Below, in pieces: positions 1-9,675 of a stretch of 64,000 nt of DNA. The translations under genes were made by a program, and so were the position numbers. Every line of letters begins with the position of its first letter. Position 1 is the first letter of the stretch. The DNA lies in assembly GCA_032622095.1 (NCBI GenBank), contig CP136061.1, positions 42,539,797 through 42,603,796 on the forward strand. Direction: 5' to 3'. The DNA is from Siphonodentalium dalli (taxonomy: Eukaryota; Mollusca; Scaphopoda; Gadilida; Siphonodentaliidae). The notes beneath the pieces were generated by a model. It made no database searches and was not told the DNA's origin. It worked only from the letters and a program-made list of their open reading frames with translations.

Positions 1-224
1 TGATAAAAGTTACCCAGGTTGGAGAGGATTGTGATAAAGTTACCCAGGTTAATAGCATTTCATGTTTAGCAACAAATTATAAATTTTTGCGATCAAAATG
101 ACGAACTACGGTACTAATAATAATTATGTCTTAATTTATGCTTAATAAGGGCTATTACTTGCCAAAATTGAACAATATTTCCCTCTGTCAGTTTTAAATC
201 GAGTTGATATTGTGAGATTTGCTT

Positions 225-245
225 AACCTGAGTAACTTTATCACA
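225..245 (-). repeat. Inverted copy of the 21-bp spacer motif
   Basis: Read on the minus strand this is the TGTGATAAAGTTACYCAGG motif, with one change (ACTCAGG instead of ACCCAGG) from the three direct copies at 873-953. It ends 43 bp before the forward tRNA. Read toward each tRNA gene, all four copies have the same orientation. It recurs in most units, is missing from unit 47 and is split from its usual upstream context by the MITE in units 64 and 68. A protein-binding role is only inferred. Confidence 0.6.
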
Positions 246-248
246 ATT

Positions 249-288
249 CAAACATTTTGACAACTATACTTGCAAGAGAAAATGGCCA
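249..288 (+). promoter_or_regulatory. Candidate upstream element of the forward tRNA gene
   Basis: These 40 bp directly before the forward tRNA match the 40 bp before the reverse tRNA (717-756, minus strand) at 32 of 40 positions. CAAACATTTTGA is identical at the far end and ATGGCCA next to the gene. Spacing to the gene is the same in both. Homology stops abruptly upstream of CAAACATT. This fits an upstream Pol III element conserved with the gene, or the edge of the ancestral duplicated cassette. Confidence 0.5.
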
Positions 289-360
289 TCCCATGTGGTC
301 TAGTGGTTAGGATTCCTGGCTTTCACCCAGGCGGCCCGGGTTCGATTCCCGGCATGGGAA
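289..360 (+). tRNA. tRNA-Glu-TTC: tRNA-Glu (anticodon TTC), unit 1 forward gene, reference copy
   Basis: This gene decodes GAA (and GAG by wobble) as glutamate. The full cloverleaf can be drawn. The acceptor TCCCATG pairs with CATGGGA, followed by discriminator A. The D stem is positions 10-13 with 22-25. The anticodon stem CCTGG/CCAGG encloses the loop CTTTCAC, with TTC at 322-324. The T stem CCGGG/CCCGG encloses TTCGATT. Box A (TGGTCTAGTGG) is 296-306 and box B (GGTTCGATTCC) is 339-349. No CCA is encoded, as expected for a eukaryotic nuclear gene, and there is no intron. The sequence closely resembles animal nuclear tRNA-Glu as I know it. It converges on the reverse copy at 645-716. Confidence 0.97.
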
Positions 361-371
361 AGGTGAATATA

Positions 372-410
372 TTTTGTCAAAACGTTTTGTTTGTTTTGTA
401 GTAGAATTTT
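372..410 (+). terminator. Pol III terminator cluster of the forward tRNA gene
   Basis: A TTTT run starts 12 nt after the gene (372-375), followed by further T4 runs at 385-388, 394-397 and 407-410. Each run is only four Ts, so the later ones may act as back-ups. Recurs in all forward copies. Confidence 0.75.
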
Positions 411-631
411 GCACCAAGGAGGTGTCACACGTTCTAGTCGCGACAAGGCAACCAAGGCAGTCCCATACAAAGCACACGCGACAGGCAAGTATATATTTCT
501 CAAGATGTTTGAATTCTACATGACAATTTTCGGGCAGTCCGCTGTGGTGTGGTGTCGGAAATTTGAATGCAATTCGGCCTGCTCTGATTGTTGTGGAGAA
601 ATATTCTCGCAAAACTGAATTAAGTTCTGAT

Positions 632-637
632 AAAAAA
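632..637 (-). terminator. Pol III terminator of the reverse tRNA gene
   Basis: A run of six As on the plus strand is T6 on the transcribed sense strand, 7 nt after the tRNA. The run varies between units: T8 in units 11 and 13, T7 in 33 and 35, and only T4 in units 17, 20, 21, 25, 30 and 41. Confidence 0.8.
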
Positions 638-644
638 TTTACCT

Positions 645-716
645 TTCCCATGCCGGGAATCGAACCCGGGCCGCCTGGGTGAAAGCCAGGAATCCTAACC
701 ACTAGACCACATGGGA
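645..716 (-). tRNA. tRNA-Glu-TTC: tRNA-Glu (anticodon TTC), unit 1 reverse gene, reference copy
   Basis: The 72 nt are identical to the forward gene at 289-360. The anticodon is 681-683 (GAA on the plus strand). Identity extends 7 bp into the 5' flank and 4 bp into the 3' flank, giving a perfect 83-bp inverted repeat (282-364 and 641-723). The remaining flanks have diverged to roughly 80% or less, so this is an old inverted duplicate whose gene body has been kept or homogenised. Confidence 0.97.
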
Positions 717-756
717 TGGCCATAATTTTGTGCACGTTTAGTTCTCAAAATGTTTG
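717..756 (-). promoter_or_regulatory. Candidate upstream element of the reverse tRNA gene
   Basis: On the minus strand it begins CAAACATTTTGA and ends ATGGCCA directly before the tRNA. It is the counterpart of 249-288, with the same length and spacing and 32 of 40 positions identical. The unit 12 reverse gene has lost it entirely. Confidence 0.5.
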
Positions 757-872
757 GCGTCTGGAGTCTGTGACCGAATCTGATTCGAAGTATATTATAG
801 GGCCCAATTTGGTGAAATTTCGGTCTGTCCTCATGCCTCGAACTGGAGCCTAGGTCACTCTCGCCGTTTTTC

Positions 873-953
873 TGTGATAAAGTTACCCAGGTTCCGGAAA
901 TTGTGATAAAAGTTACCCAGGTTGGAGAGGATTGTGATAAAGTTACCCAGGTT
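873..953 (+). repeat. Triplicated motif TGTGATAAAGTTACCCAGG
   Basis: Three direct copies lie at 873-893, 902-923 (one extra A) and 933-953, spaced 29 and 31 bp start to start. A fourth, inverted copy precedes the next forward tRNA. The cluster recurs in every unit with a complete divergent spacer, is cut at the window edges, and is deleted in units 63 and 67. In units 53, 56, 57, 60, 61, 62 and 66 the middle copy reads GATAACAGTTACC. Function unknown; spacing near three helical turns would suit a binding-site cluster. Confidence 0.65.
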
Positions 954-1191
954 AATAGCATTTCATGTTTAGCAACAAATTATAAATTTTTGCGATCAAA
1001 ATGACGAACTACGGTACTAATAATAATTATGTCTTAATTTATGCTTAATAAGGGCTATTACTTGCCAAAATTGAACAATATTTCCCTCTGTCAGTTTTAA
1101 ATCGAGTTGATATTGTGAGATTTGCTTAACCTGAGTAACTTTATCACAATTCAAACATTTTGACAACTATACTTGCAAGAGAAAATGGCCA

Positions 1192-1263
1192 TCCCATGTG
1201 GTCTAGTGGTTAGGATTCCTGGCTTTCACCCAGGCGGCCCGGGTTCGATTCCCGGCATGGGAA
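1192..1263 (+). tRNA. tRNA-Glu-TTC: tRNA-Glu (TTC), unit 2 forward
   Basis: 72/72 to consensus; anticodon 1225-1227. Confidence 0.95.
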
Positions 1264-1547
1264 AGGTGAATATATTTTGTCAAAACGTTTTGTTTGTTTT
1301 GTAGTAGAATTTTGCACCAAGGAGGTGTCACACGTTCTAGTCGCGACAAGGCAACCAAGGCAGTCCCATACAAAGCACACGCGACAGGCAAGTATATATT
1401 TCTCAAGATGTTTGAATTCTACATGACAATTTTCGGGCAGTCCGCTGTGGTGTGGTGTCGGAAATTTGAATGCAATTCGGCCTGCTCTGATTGTTGTGGA
1501 GAAATATTCTCGCAAAACTGAATTAAGTTCTGATAAAAAATTTACCT

Positions 1548-1619
1548 TTCCCATGCCGGGAATCGAACCCGGGCCGCCTGGGTGAAAGCCAGGAATCCTA
1601 ACCACTAGACCACATGGGA
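1548..1619 (-). tRNA. tRNA-Glu-TTC: tRNA-Glu (TTC), unit 2 reverse
   Basis: 72/72 to consensus; anticodon 1584-1586. Confidence 0.95.
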
Positions 1620-2094
1620 TGGCCATAATTTTGTGCACGTTTAGTTCTCAAAATGTTTGGCGTCTGGAGTCTGTGACCGAATCTGATTCGAAGTATATTA
1701 TAGGGCCCAATTTGGTGAAATTTCGGTCTGTCCTCATGCCTCGAACTGGAGCCTAGGTCACTCTCGCCGTTTTTCTGTGATAAAGTTACCCAGGTTCCGG
1801 AAATTGTGATAAAAGTTACCCAGGTTGGAGAGGATTGTGATAAAGTTACCCAGGTTAATAGCATTTCATGTTTAGCAACAAATTATAAATTTTTGCGATC
1901 AAAATGACGAACTACGGTACTAATAATAATTATGTCTTAATTTATGCTTAATAAGGGCTATTACTTGCCAAAATTGAACAATATTTCCCTCTGTCAGTTT
2001 TAAATCGAGTTGATATTGTGAGATTTGCTTAACCTGAGTAACTTTATCACAATTCAAACATTTTGACAACTATACTTGCAAGAGAAAAAGGCCA

Positions 2095-2166
2095 TCCCAT
2101 GTGGTCTAGTGGTTAGGATTCCTGGCTTTCACCCAGGCGGCCCGGGTTCGATTCCCGGCATGGGAA
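2095..2166 (+). tRNA. tRNA-Glu-TTC: tRNA-Glu (TTC), unit 3 forward
   Basis: 72/72 to consensus; anticodon 2128-2130. The upstream base at 2089 is A instead of T, a variant shared only with units 4-6. Confidence 0.95.
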
Positions 2167-2450
2167 AGGTGAATATATTTTGTCAAAACGTTTTGTTTGT
2201 TTTGTAGTAGAATTTTGCACCAAGGAGGTGTCACACGTTCTAGTCGCGACAAGGCAACCAAGGCAGTCCCATACAAAGCACACGCGACAGGCAAGTATAT
2301 ATTTCTCAAGATGTTTGAATTCTACATGACAATTTTCGGGCAGTCCGCTGTGGTGTGGTGTCGGAAATTTGAATGCAATTCGGCCTGCTCTGATTGTTGT
2401 GGAGAAATATTCTCGCAAAACTGAATTAAGTTCTGATAAAAAATTTACCT

Positions 2451-2522
2451 TTCCCATGCCGGGAATCGAACCCGGGCCGCCTGGGTGAAAGCCAGGAATC
2501 CTAACCACTAGACCACATGGGA
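2451..2522 (-). tRNA. tRNA-Glu-TTC: tRNA-Glu (TTC), unit 3 reverse
   Basis: 72/72 to consensus; anticodon 2487-2489. One extra A lies further upstream, near 2603, making this unit 904 bp. Confidence 0.95.
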
Positions 2523-2998
2523 TGGCCATAATTTTGTGCACGTTTAGTTCTCAAAATGTTTGGCGTCTGGAGTCTGTGACCGAATCTGATTCGAAGTATA
2601 TTAATAGGGCCCAATTTGGTGAAATTTCGGTCTGTCCTCATGCCTCGAACTGGAGCCTAGGTCACTCTCGCCGTTTTTCTGTGATAAAGTTACCCAGGTT
2701 CCGGAAATTGTGATAAAAGTTACCCAGGTTGGAGAGGATTGTGATAAAGTTACCCAGGTTAATAGCATTTCATGTTTAGCAACAAATTATAAATTTTTGC
2801 GATCAAAATGACGAACTACGGTACTAATAATAATTATGTCTTAATTTATGCTTAATAAGGGCTATTACTTGCCAAAATTGAACAATATTTCCCTCTGTCA
2901 GTTTTAAATCGAGTTGATATTGTGAGATTTGCTTAACCTGAGTAACTTTATCACAATTCAAACATTTTGACAACTATACTTGCAAGAGAAAAAGGCCA

Positions 2999-3070
2999 TC
3001 CCATGTGGTCTAGTGGTTAGGATTCCTGGCTTTCACCCAGGCGGCCCGGGTTCGATTCCCGGCATGGGAA
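2999..3070 (+). tRNA. tRNA-Glu-TTC: tRNA-Glu (TTC), unit 4 forward
   Basis: 72/72 to consensus; anticodon 3032-3034; carries the A variant 6 bp upstream. Confidence 0.95.
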
Positions 3071-3354
3071 AGGTGAATATATTTTGTCAAAACGTTTTGT
3101 TTGTTTTGTAGTAGAATTTTGCACCAAGGAGGTGTCACACGTTCTAGTCGCGACAAGGCAACCAAGGCAGTCCCATACAAAGCACACGCGACAGGCAAGT
3201 ATATATTTCTCAAGATGTTTGAATTCTACATGACAATTTTCGGGCAGTCCGCTGTGGTGTGGTGTCGGAAATTTGAATGCAATTCGGCCTGCTCTGATTG
3301 TTGTGGAGAAATATTCTCGCAAAACTGAATTAAGTTCTGATAAAAAATTTACCT

Positions 3355-3426
3355 TTCCCATGCCGGGAATCGAACCCGGGCCGCCTGGGTGAAAGCCAGG
3401 AATCCTAACCACTAGACCACATGGGA
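3355..3426 (-). tRNA. tRNA-Glu-TTC: tRNA-Glu (TTC), unit 4 reverse
   Basis: 72/72 to consensus; anticodon 3391-3393. Confidence 0.95.
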
Positions 3427-3901
3427 TGGCCATAATTTTGTGCACGTTTAGTTCTCAAAATGTTTGGCGTCTGGAGTCTGTGACCGAATCTGATTCGAAG
3501 TATATTATAGGGCCCAATTTGGTGAAATTTCGGTCTGTCCTCATGCCTCGAACTGGAGCCTAGGTCACTCTCGCCGTTTTTCTGTGATAAAGTTACCCAG
3601 GTTCCGGAAATTGTGATAAAAGTTACCCAGGTTGGAGAGGATTGTGATAAAGTTACCCAGGTTAATAGCATTTCATGTTTAGCAACAAATTATAAATTTT
3701 TGCGATCAAAATGACGAACTACGGTACTAATAATAATTATGTCTTAATTTATGCTTAATAAGGGCTATTACTTGCCAAAATTGAACAATATTTCCCTCTG
3801 TCAGTTTTAAATCGAGTTGATATTGTGAGATTTGCTTAACCTGAGTAACTTTATCACAATTCAAACATTTTGACAACTATACTTGCAAGAGAAAAAGGCC
3901 A

Positions 3902-3973
3902 TCCCATGTGGTCTAGTGGTTAGGATTCCTGGCTTTCACCCAGGCGGCCCGGGTTCGATTCCCGGCATGGGAA
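3902..3973 (+). tRNA. tRNA-Glu-TTC: tRNA-Glu (TTC), unit 5 forward
   Basis: 72/72 to consensus; anticodon 3935-3937; carries the A variant 6 bp upstream. Confidence 0.95.
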
Positions 3974-4257
3974 AGGTGAATATATTTTGTCAAAACGTTT
4001 TGTTTGTTTTGTAGTAGAATTTTGCACCAAGGAGGTGTCACACGTTCTAGTCGCGACAAGGCAACCAAGGCAGTCCCATACAAAGCACACGCGACAGGCA
4101 AGTATATATTTCTCAAGATGTTTGAATTCTACATGACAATTTTCGGGCAGTCCGCTGTGGTGTGGTGTCGGAAATTTGAATGCAATTCGGCCTGCTCTGA
4201 TTGTTGTGGAGAAATATTCTCGCAAAACTGAATTAAGTTCTGATAAAAAATTTACCT

Positions 4258-4329
4258 TTCCCATGCCGGGAATCGAACCCGGGCCGCCTGGGTGAAAGCC
4301 AGGAATCCTAACCACTAGACCACATGGGA
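4258..4329 (-). tRNA. tRNA-Glu-TTC: tRNA-Glu (TTC), unit 5 reverse
   Basis: 72/72 to consensus; anticodon 4294-4296. Confidence 0.95.
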
Positions 4330-4804
4330 TGGCCATAATTTTGTGCACGTTTAGTTCTCAAAATGTTTGGCGTCTGGAGTCTGTGACCGAATCTGATTCG
4401 AAGTATATTATAGGGCCCAATTTGGTGAAATTTCGGTCTGTCCTCATGCCTCGAACTGGAGCCTAGGTCACTCTCGCCGTTTTTCTGTGATAAAGTTACC
4501 CAGGTTCCGGAAATTGTGATAAAAGTTACCCAGGTTGGAGAGGATTGTGATAAAGTTACCCAGGTTAATAGCATTTCATGTTTAGCAACAAATTATAAAT
4601 TTTTGCGATCAAAATGACGAACTACGGTACTAATAATAATTATGTCTTAATTTATGCTTAATAAGGGCTATTACTTGCCAAAATTGAACAATATTTCCCT
4701 CTGTCAGTTTTAAATCGAGTTGATATTGTGAGATTTGCTTAACCTGAGTAACTTTATCACAATTCAAACATTTTGACAACTATACTTGCAAGAGAAAAAG
4801 GCCA

Positions 4805-4876
4805 TCCCATGTGGTCTAGTGGTTAGGATTCCTGGCTTTCACCCAGGCGGCCCGGGTTCGATTCCCGGCATGGGAA
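4805..4876 (+). tRNA. tRNA-Glu-TTC: tRNA-Glu (TTC), unit 6 forward
   Basis: 72/72 to consensus; anticodon 4838-4840; last unit with the A variant 6 bp upstream. Confidence 0.95.
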
Positions 4877-5160
4877 AGGTGAATATATTTTGTCAAAACG
4901 TTTTGTTTGTTTTGTAGTAGAATTTTGCACCAAGGAGGTGTCACACGTTCTAGTCGCGACAAGGCAACCAAGGCAGTCCCATACAAAGCACACGCGACAG
5001 GCAAGTATATATTTCTCAAGATGTTTGAATTCTACATGACAATTTTCGGGCAGTCCGCTGTGGTGTGGTGTCGGAAATTTGAATGCAATTCGGCCTGCTC
5101 TGATTGTTGTGGAGAAATATTCTCGCAAAACTGAATTAAGTTCTGATAAAAAATTTACCT

Positions 5161-5232
5161 TTCCCATGCCGGGAATCGAACCCGGGCCGCCTGGGTGAAA
5201 GCCAGGAATCCTAACCACTAGACCACATGGGA
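5161..5232 (-). tRNA. tRNA-Glu-TTC: tRNA-Glu (TTC), unit 6 reverse
   Basis: 72/72 to consensus; anticodon 5197-5199. Confidence 0.95.
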
Positions 5233-5707
5233 TGGCCATAATTTTGTGCACGTTTAGTTCTCAAAATGTTTGGCGTCTGGAGTCTGTGACCGAATCTGAT
5301 TCGAAGTATATTATAGGGCCCAATTTGGTGAAATTTCGGTCTGTCCTCATGCCTCGAACTGGAGCCTAGGTCACTCTCGCCGTTTTTCTGTGATAAAGTT
5401 ACCCAGGTTCCGGAAATTGTGATAAAAGTTACCCAGGTTGGAGAGGATTGTGATAAAGTTACCCAGGTTAATAGCATTTCATGTTTAGCAACAAATTATA
5501 AATTTTTGCGATCAAAATGACGAACTACGGTACTAATAATAATTATGTCTTAATTTATGCTTAATAAGGGCTATTACTTGCCAAAATTGAACAATATTTC
5601 CCTCTGTCAGTTTTAAATCGAGTTGATATTGTGAGATTTGCTTAACCTGAGTAACTTTATCACAATTCAAACATTTTGACAACTATACTTGCAAGAGAAA
5701 ATGGCCA

Positions 5708-5779
5708 TCCCATGTGGTCTAGTGGTTAGGATTCCTGGCTTTCACCCAGGCGGCCCGGGTTCGATTCCCGGCATGGGAA
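5708..5779 (+). tRNA. tRNA-Glu-TTC: tRNA-Glu (TTC), unit 7 forward
   Basis: 72/72 to consensus; anticodon 5741-5743. Confidence 0.95.
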
Positions 5780-6063
5780 AGGTGAATATATTTTGTCAAA
5801 ACGTTTTGTTTGTTTTGTAGTAGAATTTTGCACCAAGGAGGTGTCACACGTTCTAGTCGCGACAAGGCAACCAAGGCAGTCCCATACAAAGCACACGCGA
5901 CAGGCAAGTATATATTTCTCAAGATGTTTGAATTCTACATGACAATTTTCGGGCAGTCCGCTGTGGTGTGGTGTCGGAAATTTGAATGCAATTCGGCCTG
6001 CTCTGATTGTTGTGGAGAAATATTCTCGCAAAACTGAATTAAGTTCTGATAAAAAATTTACCT

Positions 6064-6135
6064 TTCCCATGCCGGGAATCGAACCCGGGCCGCCTGGGTG
6101 AAAGCCAGGAATCCTAACCACTAGACCACATGGGA
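6064..6135 (-). tRNA. tRNA-Glu-TTC: tRNA-Glu (TTC), unit 7 reverse
   Basis: 72/72 to consensus; anticodon 6100-6102. Confidence 0.95.
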
Positions 6136-6610
6136 TGGCCATAATTTTGTGCACGTTTAGTTCTCAAAATGTTTGGCGTCTGGAGTCTGTGACCGAATCT
6201 GATTCGAAGTATATTATAGGGCCCAATTTGGTGAAATTTCGGTCTGTCCTCATGCCTCGAACTGGAGCCTAGGTCACTCTCGCCGTTTTTCTGTGATAAA
6301 GTTACCCAGGTTCCGGAAATTGTGATAAAAGTTACCCAGGTTGGAGAGGATTGTGATAAAGTTACCCAGGTTAATAGCATTTCATGTTTAGCAACAAATT
6401 ATAAATTTTTGCGATCAAAATGACGAACTACGGTACTAATAATAATTATGTCTTAATTTATGCTTAATAAGGGCTATTACTTGCCAAAATTGAACAATAT
6501 TTCCCTCTGTCAGTTTTAAATCGAGTTGATATTGTGAGATTTGCTTAACCTGAGTAACTTTATCACAATTCAAACATTTTGACAACTATACTTGCAAGAG
6601 AAAATGGCCA

Positions 6611-6682
6611 TCCCATGTGGTCTAGTGGTTAGGATTCCTGGCTTTCACCCAGGCGGCCCGGGTTCGATTCCCGGCATGGGAA
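6611..6682 (+). tRNA. tRNA-Glu-TTC: tRNA-Glu (TTC), unit 8 forward
   Basis: 72/72 to consensus; anticodon 6644-6646. Confidence 0.95.
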
Positions 6683-6966
6683 AGGTGAATATATTTTGTC
6701 AAAACGTTTTGTTTGTTTTGTAGTAGAATTTTGCACCAAGGAGGTGTCACACGTTCTAGTCGCGACAAGGCAACCAAGGCAGTCCCATACAAAGCACACG
6801 CGACAGGCAAGTATATATTTCTCAAGATGTTTGAATTCTACATGACAATTTTCGGGCAGTCCGCTGTGGTGTGGTGTCGGAAATTTGAATGCAATTCGGC
6901 CTGCTCTGATTGTTGTGGAGAAATATTCTCGCAAAACTGAATTAAGTTCTGATAAAAAATTTACCT

Positions 6967-7038
6967 TTCCCATGCCGGGAATCGAACCCGGGCCGCCTGG
7001 GTGAAAGCCAGGAATCCTAACCACTAGACCACATGGGA
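6967..7038 (-). tRNA. tRNA-Glu-TTC: tRNA-Glu (TTC), unit 8 reverse
   Basis: 72/72 to consensus; anticodon 7003-7005. Confidence 0.95.
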
Positions 7039-7513
7039 TGGCCATAATTTTGTGCACGTTTAGTTCTCAAAATGTTTGGCGTCTGGAGTCTGTGACCGAA
7101 TCTGATTCGAAGTATATTATAGGGCCCAATTTGGTGAAATTTCGGTCTGTCCTCATGCCTCGAACTGGAGCCTAGGTCACTCTCGCCGTTTTTCTGTGAT
7201 AAAGTTACCCAGGTTCCGGAAATTGTGATAAAAGTTACCCAGGTTGGAGAGGATTGTGATAAAGTTACCCAGGTTAATAGCATTTCATGTTTAGCAACAA
7301 ATTATAAATTTTTGCGATCAAAATGACGAACTACGGTACTAATAATAATTATGTCTTAATTTATGCTTAATAAGGGCTATTACTTGCCAAAATTGAACAA
7401 TATTTCCCTCTGTCAGTTTTAAATCGAGTTGATATTGTGAGATTTGCTTAACCTGAGTAACTTTATCACAATTCAAACATTTTGACAACTATACTTGCAA
7501 GAGAAAATGGCCA

Positions 7514-7585
7514 TCCCATGTGGTCTAGTGGTTAGGATTCCTGGCTTTCACCCAGGCGGCCCGGGTTCGATTCCCGGCATGGGAA
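7514..7585 (+). tRNA. tRNA-Glu-TTC: tRNA-Glu (TTC), unit 9 forward
   Basis: 72/72 to consensus; anticodon 7547-7549. Confidence 0.95.
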
Positions 7586-7869
7586 AGGTGAATATATTTT
7601 GTCAAAACGTTTTGTTTGTTTTGTAGTAGAATTTTGCACCAAGGAGGTGTCACACGTTCTAGTCGCGACAAGGCAACCAAGGCAGTCCCATACAAAGCAC
7701 ACGCGACAGGCAAGTATATATTTCTCAAGATGTTTGAATTCTACATGACAATTTTCGGGCAGTCCGCTGTGGTGTGGTGTCGGAAATTTGAATGCAATTC
7801 GGCCTGCTCTGATTGTTGTGGAGAAATATTCTCGCAAAACTGAATTAAGTTCTGATAAAAAATTTACCT

Positions 7870-7941
7870 TTCCCATGCCGGGAATCGAACCCGGGCCGCC
7901 TGGGTGAAAGCCAGGAATCCTAACCACTAGACCACATGGGA
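7870..7941 (-). tRNA. tRNA-Glu-TTC: tRNA-Glu (TTC), unit 9 reverse
   Basis: 72/72 to consensus; anticodon 7906-7908. Confidence 0.95.
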
Positions 7942-8416
7942 TGGCCATAATTTTGTGCACGTTTAGTTCTCAAAATGTTTGGCGTCTGGAGTCTGTGACC
8001 GAATCTGATTCGAAGTATATTATAGGGCCCAATTTGGTGAAATTTCGGTCTGTCCTCATGCCTCGAACTGGAGCCTAGGTCACTCTCGCCGTTTTTCTGT
8101 GATAAAGTTACCCAGGTTCCGGAAATTGTGATAAAAGTTACCCAGGTTGGAGAGGATTGTGATAAAGTTACCCAGGTTAATAGCATTTCATGTTTAGCAA
8201 CAAATTATAAATTTTTGCGATCAAAATGACGAACTACGGTACTAATAATAATTATGTCTTAATTTATGCTTAATAAGGGCTATTACTTGCCAAAATTGAA
8301 CAATATTTCCCTCTGTCAGTTTTAAATCGAGTTGATATTGTGAGATTTGCTTAACCTGAGTAACTTTATCACAATTCAAACATTTTGACAACTATACTTG
8401 CAAGAGAAAATGGCCA

Positions 8417-8488
8417 TCCCATGTGGTCTAGTGGTTAGGATTCCTGGCTTTCACCCAGGCGGCCCGGGTTCGATTCCCGGCATGGGAA
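8417..8488 (+). tRNA. tRNA-Glu-TTC: tRNA-Glu (TTC), unit 10 forward
   Basis: 72/72 to consensus; anticodon 8450-8452. Confidence 0.95.
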
Positions 8489-8772
8489 AGGTGAATATAT
8501 TTTGTCAAAACGTTTTGTTTGTTTTGTAGTAGAATTTTGCACCAAGGAGGTGTCACACGTTCTAGTCGCGACAAGGCAACCAAGGCAGTCCCATACAAAG
8601 CACACGCGACAGGCAAGTATATATTTCTCAAGATGTTTGAATTCTACATGACAATTTTCGGGCAGTCCGCTGTGGTGTGGTGTCGGAAATTTGAATGCAA
8701 TTCGGCCTGCTCTGATTGTTGTGGAGAAATATTCTCGCAAAACTGAATTAAGTTCTGATAAAAAATTTACCT

Positions 8773-8844
8773 TTCCCATGCCGGGAATCGAACCCGGGCC
8801 GCCTGGGTGAAAGCCAGGAATCCTAACCACTAGACCACATGGGA
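8773..8844 (-). tRNA. tRNA-Glu-TTC: tRNA-Glu (TTC), unit 10 reverse
   Basis: 72/72 to consensus; anticodon 8809-8811. Confidence 0.95.
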
Positions 8845-9319
8845 TGGCCATAATTTTGTGCACGTTTAGTTCTCAAAATGTTTGGCGTCTGGAGTCTGTG
8901 ACCGAATCTGATTCGAAGTATATTATAGGGCCCAATTTGGTGAAATTTCGGTCTGTCCTCATGCCTCGAACTGGAGCCTAGGTCACTCTCGCCGTTTTTC
9001 TGTGATAAAGTTACCCAGGTTCCGGAAATTGTGATAAAAGTTACCCAGGTTGGAGAGGATTGTGATAAAGTTACCCAGGTTAATAGCATTTCATGTTTAG
9101 CAACAAATTATAAATTTTTGCGATCAAAATGACGAACTACGGTACTAATAATAATTATGTCTTAATTTATGCTTAATAAGGGCTATTACTTGCCAAAATT
9201 GAACAATATTTCCCTCTGTCAGTTTTAAATCGAGTTGATATTGTGAGATTTGCTTAACCTGAGTAACTTTATCACAATTCAAACATTTTGACAACTATAC
9301 TTGCAAGAGAAAATGGCCA

Positions 9320-9391
9320 TCCCATGTGGTCTAGTGGTTAGGATTCCTGGCTTTCACACAGGCGGCCCGGGTTCGATTCCCGGCATGGGAA
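9320..9391 (+). tRNA. tRNA-Glu-TTC: tRNA-Glu (TTC), unit 11 forward, C39A variant
   Basis: One change at 9358 (C to A, position 39) breaks the G31-C39 pair that closes the anticodon loop. Anticodon TTC (9353-9355) and both promoter boxes are intact. It is probably transcribed but with a weakened anticodon stem. Confidence 0.85.
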
Positions 9392-9675
9392 AGGTGAATA
9401 TATTTTGTCAAAACGTTTTGTTTGTTTTGTAGTAGAATTTTGCACCAAGGAGGTGTCACACGTTCTAGTCGCGACAAGGCAACCAAGGCAGTCCCATACA
9501 AAGCACACGCGACAGGCAAGTATATATTTCTCAAGATGTTTGAATTCTACATGACAATTTTCGGGCAGTCCGCTGTGGTGTGGTGTCGGAAATTTGAATG
9601 CAATTCGGCCTGCTCTGATTGTTGTGGAGAAATATTCTCGCAAAACTGAATTAAGTTCTGAAAAAAAATTTACCT

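Larger units (their letters stand above)
361..644. other. Convergent spacer between the two tRNA genes
   Basis: These 284 bp separate the 3' ends of the two genes. The spacer holds the oligo-T terminators of both. The first ~23 bp after the forward gene (AGGTGAATATATTTT) resemble the first ~21 bp after the reverse gene (AGGTAAATTTTTT), extending the inverted duplication past the genes. The middle has no recognisable gene. It is near-identical in every unit. Confidence 0.8.
717..1191. other. Divergent spacer between reverse tRNA and next forward tRNA (reference)
   Basis: These 475 bp between divergent genes hold the two upstream elements, three direct motif copies (873-953), an AT-rich stretch with several TTAA tetramers (about 954-1110) and the inverted motif copy. 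No gene is recognised. The AT-rich part is where both MITE insertion sites and several deletion breakpoints lie in other units. Confidence 0.8.

Noticed and set aside
300-503. 67-codon minus-strand, 75-codon plus-strand and 88-codon minus-strand frames recurring in each unit
   Set aside because: All overlap tRNA genes or the motif repeats (the TWVTLSQ repeats are the translated triplicated motif). No known domain and no codon-level signal.
307-735. A 142-codon minus-strand open frame repeated in nearly every unit
   Set aside because: It runs through the reverse tRNA, the spacer and the antisense of the forward tRNA. Its constancy comes from near-identical DNA repeats, not coding constraint, and IPG/GGPG-rich peptides are typical of translated tRNA-Glu.
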